Shown one piece after another: positions 58,301 to 64,000 of a DNA stretch of 64,000 nt. The stretch comes from Siphlonurus alternatus. Lineage: Eukaryota > Arthropoda > Insecta > Ephemeroptera > Siphlonuridae. A program made the position numbers and the translations under genes. Positions within the stretch are counted from its first letter, which is position 1; each line of letters begins with the position of its first letter. The stretch lies in the NCBI GenBank assembly GCA_949825025.1, contig OX463781.1, forward strand, positions 47,008,317 to 47,072,316, given 5' to 3'. The notes under the pieces were generated by a model, which worked only from the letters and a program-made list of their open reading frames with translations, was not told the origin of the DNA and ran no database searches.

Positions 58301-59670
58301 GAGATAAGAAACTAATCTAGCTTTACCTGCAATGGCTTTTATCCCCATTTGATCGCCATGCTCTTTAATATTCTTAATTATTATTATATTCCTCTATTGA
58401 ATTTGAACTGTATATGGTATAAAAATTTTCACACAAATTTTTGGTACCCTCTAATTTTTTATTATATAATGGATAACCTGCATGCATTGCATGACAATTT
58501 TTTATTGCAGAAATGAATAGAGGGTACTAAATTATTCATTCCGCTCTGATTTTTTTTTTCAGATTTTTGTGAGTCCCAGAACTATTTTTAAATAATTATT
58601 GAACGTTTGACCACGCCCCCTGGAGGCGTCAGTAGGCGTCTAGGCCCTATCCTTTTTATTAAAGATTCAGGGGTGCCAACTTAACATACAGAATTTTCAA
58701 TAATTATTTAAAAATAGATCAGGAAATCAAAAAAATATGAAAAAATTCTAGCATAATTTGGTACCCTCTATTAATTTCTGCATTAAATTTTTTCATGCAG
58801 GTTGCATATCTTTAATATGTGTCTGATAATTTTTCAGCTTCACTGCTGCGGAGTTTCTTCGTACTTGGACTGGCAAGACCGAGTTCCTGAGAGCTGTTGT
58901 ATGCTGGGAGACGAGGGACAGGTATGCGACATTCAGGGAAGTATGTAATTAGAACTGACCTGACTCGTGCTTGCAGCGAACATCATGTCGTTACAACGCC
59001 GAACTTATCTACCCTGACGGTTGTCTGAGCGTAACGGAGAGTTTCGTGAGAGACCACGCGTCGATCATCGGGGGCGCGGGCATTGGCGTGGCTTGCCTTA
59101 TGGTGAGAACCGTCTTATTCACTTCAGATGATGATATCAAAAAATTAAGATTTCTTAATAGAAAGGTTCAAAATGAATAAATTAATAACAACAACATAAA
59201 AAAATTTAATTGCAGCAATGGATTGGCAGTGCAAAGTTATATGCTGCTCAGATTTTTTTTCAGAGTTTTTAGAGTCCAGGAACTATTTTTTAAAATGTTT
59301 AAAAGTTCATTCTATATTAAACGTCACGAGATGTGCCTCCATAGTATAAGACTTTGCCTCCGCAAAAAGAGGTGTGATCATTCATAACATTTTTTGAGAT
59401 CGATATACTCAAATGTATGAATTAAATTATATTTATATAATAAAGATAATATATTCAACATTTTTCGATCCTATTTCTTAGCTATTTTAAAATAACTTCA
59501 ATTAATTAAAATATTATAATTAACCTCTGTTACGTGCAAGTTAAAGTAGATAAATATTTTTTTAATAATATAATTGTGATTTCTTGTCTAACTTTACTAT
59601 AAAAACATTTCCTTTGTTGCAGGTCCTGGGGATGATATTTTCTTGTGCACTCTTCAAATCTATTGAATAG
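52284..59670 (+). CDS. Tetraspanin, six coding exons, 232 aa
   Basis: Four-pass membrane scaffold protein that organises receptors and adhesion proteins into tetraspanin microdomains. Coding exons: 52284-52361, 54193-54384, 57637-57807, 58838-58921, 58977-59102, 59623-59670. All junctions are phase 0 and GT-AG. TM1 is about 16-38 with the conserved Asn22; TM2 about 55-79; TM3 about 88-111; TM4 about 203-228. The large loop (about 113-202) has the hallmark CCG at 150-152, PESCC at 164-168, Cys179 and Cys191, making a six-cysteine loop with three likely disulfides. Juxtamembrane Cys10, Cys77 and Cys86 are candidate palmitoylation sites. No N-glycosylation sequon is seen in the large loop. It ends FKSIE with no obvious C-terminal sorting tyrosine motif. 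The sequence resembles arthropod CD9/CD151-like tetraspanins (the fly Tsp66E type comes to mind), but the exact orthologue is not settled. Confidence 0.95.
52619..52739. mobile_element. Harbinger-like MITE with a 25-bp perfect stem, tetraspanin intron 1
   Basis: Ends GGTCTGTTCGTAAAC / GTTTATCAACAGACC, flanked by TAA on both sides (52616-52618, 52740-52742), the three-base TWA duplication expected of PIF/Harbinger elements. Inside, 52653-52677 and 52684-52708 are exact reverse complements (centre CCAAGT). A related element is at 60719-60850. Confidence 0.7.
54193..54384 (+). CDS. Tetraspanin exon 2: end of TM1, small loop, TM2
   Basis: 192 nt from acceptor GCGCAG to donor GTGAGT, 64 residues. 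It starts VGGITVLGIGVWTLVD (end of TM1), contains the short extracellular loop KAFINELLGTN, then TM2 and FFGCIGAVKEIKCMLLL with the conserved Gly/Cys turn before TM3. The exon is sharply GC-richer than its introns. Confidence 0.95.
54688..55077. mobile_element. Foldback element with CCAAT and CRE boxes, tetraspanin intron 2
   Basis: About 390 bp inverted repeat, ATAGACAATAATGGTTGCAT ... ATGCAACCATTATTGTCTAT. The centre holds a 31-nt direct repeat (54862-54892, 54893-54923), each copy with ATTGG (inverted CCAAT) followed by TGACATCA or TGACGTCA. A further TGACGTCA is at 54846. It shares the TTTTTTCAGATTTTTTGGAG-like inner block with the CRE foldbacks. Confidence 0.8.
57191..57350. promoter_or_regulatory. 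Inverted pair of double ETS-like sites
   Basis: ACCGGAAGTAGCCGGAAGTT (57191-57210) and, about 120 nt on, CACTTCCGGCTACTTCCGCC (57331-57350), the reverse complement with one change. Four GGAAGT cores in total. Lies in tetraspanin intron 2, about 290 nt before exon 3. A weaker relative (CCGAAAGTAGCCGAAAGTG) is at about 53427. Confidence 0.5.
57637..57807 (+). CDS. Tetraspanin exon 3: TM3 and start of large loop
   Basis: I placed the start at 57637 (after GTGTTTCAG) because YFLLVLVVFVVMLVGG follows CMLLL directly, as in family TM3 segments. A second acceptor, TTTCCCACAG at 57600, is exactly 36 nt upstream and in frame; its use would insert the 12 residues YASCDASGGVFQ into the start of TM3. The exon continues through GYVFRETVHN and ends DSTQET before GTGAGT. 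Confidence 0.9.
58470..58818. mobile_element. Foldback element in tetraspanin intron 3
   Basis: Arms run from ACCTGCATGCATTGCATGAC and TTATTGCAGAAATGAATAGA to the complementary ATTAATTTCTGCATTAAATT and CATGCAGGTTGCATATC. It belongs to the same broad family as the 33.6 and 47.4 kb elements but has a different core (GACCACGCCCCCTGGAGGCG) without TGACGTCA. Its right end lies about 20 nt before the exon 4 acceptor. Confidence 0.75.
58838..58921 (+). CDS. Tetraspanin exon 4: CCG and PESCC motifs
   Basis: 84 nt between TTTTTCAG and GTATGC. Encodes LHCCGVSSYLDWQDRVPESC then CMLGDEGQ: the tetraspanin CCG signature (150-152) and the second cysteine pair (167-168). The following intron is only 55 nt. 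A foldback element ends about 20 nt upstream of the acceptor. Confidence 0.95.
58977..59102 (+). CDS. Tetraspanin exon 5: end of large loop and most of TM4
   Basis: 126 nt, from acceptor CTTGCAG to donor GTGAGA. Encodes RTSCRYNAELIYPDGCLS (fifth and sixth loop cysteines), then VTESFVRDHASIIGGAG and IGVACLM, the first part of TM4. Confidence 0.95.
59197..59330. mobile_element. Half foldback element in tetraspanin intron 5
   Basis: Only one arm of the GCAGAAATGGATAGAG-type family is present: AATTGCAGCAATGGATTGGC, AGTGCAAAGTTAT, AGAGTCCAGGAACTATTTTT. The matching right arm is missing. Confidence 0.6.
59623..59670 (+). CDS. Tetraspanin exon 6: end of TM4 and C-terminus
   Basis: Acceptor TTTGTTGCAG; encodes VLGMIFSCALFKSIE and the stop TAG at 59668-59670. 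The cytoplasmic tail is very short. No AATAAA follows closely; ATTAAA variants occur at 59678 and about 59710, the latter next to an A run and a T/G-rich stretch. Confidence 0.93.
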   Translation, partial: VLGMIFSCALFKSIE

Positions 59671-60283
59671 AGAAGAAATTAAAATAGACCTGTACATATT
59701 TATAACAAAATTAAAAAAAAAAAAATTCTGTTTTTGTAAATATTTTCACAAACATTTAATATTAATACTTCATTTGCTGACCCTCGTATAATATATGATA
59801 TATTTTTTGTAATTTCAATTGTCATAAAATGAGACGGTGGGGTTTACTTGGGGATAATGGAAATCTAACAATGTACTGCGCTCTGCCATTATCCCTATCT
59901 TTTAACCCAGGGCCAGAGGTATACTCGTCGCCTTTGCAGCCTTGTTGATCATGATCACCATACCCTGTGTTATTCTTACGGGGCATGGTGATTAATAAGG
60001 CCACAAAAGAAAAGTTTCCAAAGCGACAAACTGTAAAACCATGTTTTTTTTAATTTTTTCGTCATTTCTCTTGAAGGATACATTCAATATTTCAATAACG
60101 TTTAATTGAGCCGCAGCAGCCAACGTACACTATATATAACTTTAAAAAAAATGTTTTGTAAAGCTTCAAGAAAAGCAAACAGATTTTCTCCGATAAACTT
60201 AACGGATCGCTTTTGTTAAGCTTCTAATATTTTGTGAAATTATTAATTTTTATCATAGTTATATTTTACACTTTTCCTAACAG

Positions 60284-60620
60284 TTTATTCAAGAGGAGAA
60301 AGTAGATGAGTTCCAACGACTATACACTGGAGGACGGCCTAGAACAACTTATTGAAGAACCTCGATACTCGACATTTCTCGCCAACCTTCGGGGAAGTCC
60401 GCTAAATGAGCCACGTACTCGGGCGGTTTCTTTGAAGACGTCAAAGATTTGACAGCTTGACAGATTTGACAGATATATGGCTAATAAAGCGGCATCTTTG
60501 ACCGCGGTATCTTTGTAGCTGACTCTAGACCAATCAAATGCGCTAGAAAAGTCAACGTCGTGACGTCACTGGGTTAAGGAAATGTCAGCCGGTTGGCGGC
60601 AAAACAGTTAGGTCGTCCTC
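60284..60620. promoter_or_regulatory. GC-rich block with CCAAT and CRE, and an open frame
   Basis: After CTTTTCCTAACAG (60284) the sequence is GC-rich to 60620. It contains GACCAATCAAATGCG (60529-60543), TGACGTCA (60561-60568), and a 48-codon frame from ATG at 60306 (MSSNDYTLEDGLEQLIEEPR...). The ends around 60322-60355 and 60590-60645 are imperfect inverted repeats, so a mobile element is an alternative. Confidence 0.3.
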
Positions 60621-60718
60621 TTAGTAAATAGTTCTTGGATGAGTTCTCTTTGTTTATTATAAAATTGTAAACACAATCATGTAAGAGCTAGTTTTTAAAA
60701 AAAGAAAAATTATTAATA

Positions 60719-60850
60719 AATCTGTTCGTATAAATATATACACAATCAGAAAGAATTGATTTTTATTGATGAACCGCCTTCTGTACATTGAACATAATAT
60801 GGATCATCAATAAAATCGATTCTTTAATTTTGATTATTTACGAACAGACC
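60719..60850. mobile_element. Related GGTCTGTTCGTA-ended element
   Basis: Left end AATCTGTTCGTATAAATA, right end ATTTACGAACAGACC, with inner GATTTTTATTGATGA and TCATCAATAAAATCGATTC. One terminus is decayed and no clear target duplication remains. Confidence 0.6.
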
Positions 60851-60859
60851 TTTTTATTT

Positions 60860-62518
60860 TTTCTTATAAATATATAAACATTAGAATTACAATGCAAAAA
60901 CAAAGAGAATATTACCTAATTCATACATAACGTTGTTGCTGGTGTGTTAATTGCGCCCAGTCTAAATTATAATTCTATATATTATATCTGCATGATGTAC
61001 GTAATATGCATGCAATGTTTAATATTTTATAACTGATATAATATAATAATGAATATTATTTGAATTTAACTATCTATATGGTTAAAATGAATTTAATCAT
61101 TAAAATTTAAATAAAATATGTTAGGAAGATAAAACATGTTTAAAACATATGACATATCTGTTGTTGTTTTTAATTGGATTAAATATTAAATGTATGTATC
61201 AAATATATAATTGTATATTATAATATATATTAATTAAGGACCAAAGAAAATTTATTGCACTTTTAAAATTAATGTCATTTAACTTCGTGTTTCATAAATG
61301 TAAATGTGTTTATTTATATTGATAAAAATCTATAATGTAATAAAACAATAATGCATGTCGTTATGTCATTACTTTGCGTAATTTTGCTTTAAATGCCAAT
61401 ATTTGTATCAAATAAAAGCTGCAATAAGTATCTCAATTATCAATAGTAATGTAGAATTTACTTATTTTATATAGACATAAAAATTACCACATTACGCTAA
61501 ATTAAAACAATAAAAAAAATCACCAGTTTACAGTCACTGTATTTTTATCATTTTATCATAAATATATAATTATGTATTTTCTCAATAATTCTGAAGAAAT
61601 AATTTGATTTTTACGGAATAAATATCCAACATAATATAATATATTTGTGAATTTTTTAAATAAAGAAAAGATGAAACAAAATAATATTTTAATTATTATT
61701 CTTTGTGTGTCATCATACCCCTTTTAAAAAAGTTTTAAAAATGTTATAAATGTCATGTTTATATTTTATATTTATTTTATTATACACGAAAGTAAATAAA
61801 AAAATGTAATTTTGAGGAGTTCATGCAGCGTAATTTTTGTGCAATATGATCCCGGATGATTGTAAATTAGTTTATCTTTATATATATAATAGATTAATGG
61901 GATTTATAATAATTAATAATGTTTTATTTTTTTACTGTATAATAAATTTAAGTTAAGTATATATTAACTTGTATTTTAGCTTTTTGTTATATAATTACAA
62001 GGTAACCTTTACATTATAAATTATAAAATTTAGGGATTCTCCGTTAATTCAGCATGCAGATATATTGCAGATTTGCCAATGCATAATAATGTATATAAGT
62101 ATATGAAATATATATATGCAATAATTCTATAATATAATATGTGTCAAATATAAATGCCAAAAGGATGTTTAATTTAATTACGTCAAAATTGCATTATATA
62201 AATATGTATGTTGCTTTTTTACCATGCAATGTATAATTAATTAGCGCAAGCTATATATTATATTAGTAAAGAATTTAATTTAAATAAAATTATGTAATAT
62301 ATTTACATATTATATAGTAGATAATAATATAAATAATGTAAAACAATTAATATATATGTAAAATATTTACAATAATAATTAATTAAACTACTGAAATTAG
62401 TTGTAAATTAATTTTATTAATTAAATATAATATAATGAATAAATTGTGGTTATATAATAAAAATGTAGCTACGAAAAGTTATGAAGTGTTATTCCTCTAG
62501 AGGAACTTTGCATATTAA

Positions 62519-62520
<2 letters not shown>
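60860..62520. other. AT-rich desert
   Basis: Extremely A+T-rich, with no open frames or repeats I can name. Confidence 0.55.

Positions 62521-62522
<2 letters not shown>

Positions 62523-62609
<87 letters not shown>
62523..62609 (+). repeat. (TA)n microsatellite at LINE tail
   Basis: About 87 bp of pure TA merging into the A/T-rich tail of the minus-strand LINE fragment. Confidence 0.9.
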
Positions 62610-62612
<3 letters not shown>

Positions 62613-63110
62613 TATTTTTATTTATTTTATTTATTTATTCACATTAAATACCAGTTGGTACATTGTGACTACATTATACAGTTATTTAATATCTGAAAAC
62701 ACAAAAAGAAATTAGTAAAACAATACATACATACAATTTATAATATACAAATAATTCCAATATATATAAAACAAAGATTATAAGAAATAAGAATTGACAC
62801 GTTCATTATTAATATTTTTCTTGTGAATAGAATAACAATTCTTTTTAATAAGATAAGTAAACAATTGTGTCTTAAAAATTGATATACTTTCAATTTGTTT
62901 TAAAGAATCAGGAAGTTTATTATACAATAACGAGCTCAGAAGGAAATGATCTCTTTTAGTTTGCTCGTAAGCTCCATATTTTTTATGGATTAGGTTTGAC
63001 TGCCTAGTATTATGTCCAGTAATATTTCTATTAATTTCAAACATAGAATAGTTTCTTTTAACATACATTATCATAAAAAAAATACAAATACTTGGAAAAT
63101 TCAATATATT
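62610..63110 (-). mobile_element. 5'-truncated LINE insertion
   Basis: Full extent of the fragment: truncated 5' end near 63110, beside a small (TA)n/(TG)n run; RT C-terminal coding remnant; 3' UTR; and an A/T-rich simple-repeat tail at 62610-62640 that continues into a (TA)n array. The orientation is minus. No clear target-site duplication was found. Confidence 0.55.
62778..63104 (-). pseudogene. 3' end of a non-LTR retrotransposon (reverse transcriptase C-terminus)
   Basis: A 108-residue open frame whose layout matches the region after the RT domain in many CR1/Jockey/RTE-type LINEs: GHNTRQSNLI, then LLYNKLPDSLKQI and IFKTQLFTYLIKK. It has no RT catalytic YXDD block or endonuclease, so the copy is 5'-truncated, near 63110. 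Downstream of the stop (towards 62610) the minus strand ends in AATAAATAAATAAAATA-type repeats, typical of LINE tails. Confidence 0.65.
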
Positions 63111-63299
63111 AATATATATATATGTGTGTGTTCTTCGTTCGATCGCGCGGTCTCTGTTTTGCGTGATAGCTAGATGATGGTTTTTGGTCTCCGCAACTTT
63201 ATTGCTCTCAAAAAGAACTAAAAATTAAAAGATACTATCTTTGACTGCTCTTTTTATTTGACTGTTCCGGTGTTCCCTGCTTTAATTAATATTAATTTT

Positions 63300-63960
63300 T
63301 CCAGCAGCTATAGGGCGGTCTCTGTCTGTTAATTAATTCTCAGTCACTCGATCGGGTCCGCTCGGTTCTGTCCCCAAGACATTTTAAAATTTCCCTCGTA
63401 ATTTCGCCATAAAAAGTTGAAAGACGTCTTCCGTCCGTTTCGTGACGCAGAGCGAACTTCATCAAGTACGCTCTGCGTGACGTTTCGTCGGCGACTCGGC
63501 GATGCACGTCGGCGTGACGGTACATACAGTATCACAAACCTTAGTTTACGTATGGAAGACATTTTGAATAGAAAATAGTACCGTTTTGCGTTACGACCTT
63601 CATTTTTTAACGATAGGCGCTCGATTAGAAAAAAACATCACATCCCTAGTTTAGTTTGCCGGTTTATGAGAACGCCACGGCCGTGGGCGCGGCAATCCGC
63701 TTGCCTAGCGGCCATCCCAAGTATCTAATATACTTTTAACCCATTATTAGTACTGACATCATGGTTTAATGTTCATTAATTTAGCGAACTTTAAAACCAG
63801 AACAGAAAAGGCACGCTGCCATGATTTTTGTTATAGTGACGTCACAGGAGCTCGAAATCGATTAATTAAATCGAACCGAATCGAACTTAACCGATCAGCT
63901 GAGCTGAAAAAAGGCGTTCGTTTTAAAATAAAAGACAGATCGGAATATACGTCTATATAC
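63300..63960. promoter_or_regulatory. CpG-rich region at right edge
   Basis: Several CpG-dense blocks: GACGCAGAGCG ... CGCTCTGCGTGACG hairpin (63442-63482), CCACGGCCGTGGGCGCGGCA (63676-63695), TGACGTCA (63837-63844). Likely the promoter neighbourhood of a gene beyond the window; no exon was identified. Confidence 0.35.
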
Positions 63961-64000
63961 GCCTCCAGAAGCTGTAATAAATCCAGAATGTTACTTTTAA

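Overview
This is an AT-rich (roughly 70% A+T by eye) animal nuclear DNA window, most likely from an arthropod. The evidence is spliced genes with GT-AG introns, a synaptobrevin and a tetraspanin whose residues look most like insect and crustacean members, SINEs carrying an arthropod-style central domain, a non-LTR retrotransposon tail, and many foldback (MITE-like) elements and long microsatellites. I cannot name the species. There are no bacterial operons, CRISPR arrays or plasmid features. Most open frames here are chance or low-complexity.

Two genes can be read confidently. (1) A minus-strand synaptobrevin/VAMP gene runs from a 5' UTR exon near 35.4 kb to its stop codon at 29305. It encodes about 135 aa: variable N-terminus, R-SNARE motif, one C-terminal membrane anchor and a short lumenal tail. 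Its third exon is present twice in tandem (3a at 33143-33221, 3b at 32962-33040). The copies have equal length (79 nt) and equal phase, and including both would shift the frame, so they must be used alternatively. They differ at three residues, and the two versions resemble the neuronal and ubiquitous synaptobrevin paralogues of flies. (2) A plus-strand six-exon tetraspanin (232 aa) spans 52284-59670. A CpG-rich block with an NRF1-type site and a donor at 41456/41457 is a candidate promoter and non-coding first exon, about 10.8 kb upstream.

Layout: 1-18.4 kb is mostly gene desert with scattered short GC-richer islands, an (A/T)-rich tetranucleotide array and a (GA)n array. A short minus-strand coding exon (18415-18492) with a GC-rich island upstream may be the 5' end of another, unidentified gene. 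17-28 kb is dense in foldback elements, SINEs and (TA)n arrays. 28.9-35.5 kb is the synaptobrevin gene. 35.6-50 kb holds further foldbacks and a 5S rRNA-derived SINE. 52-59.7 kb is the tetraspanin. 60-64 kb holds GC-rich promoter-like islands, a (TA)n array and a truncated LINE on the minus strand.

Repeats: at least six foldback families are visible. Two use TTAA target sites, and one of these has inserted precisely into a copy of the other. Another family, found in introns of both genes, carries paired TGACGTCA (CRE/ATF) palindromes. That octamer occurs 16 times in the window. One tRNA-derived and two 5S rRNA-derived SINEs share a central domain.
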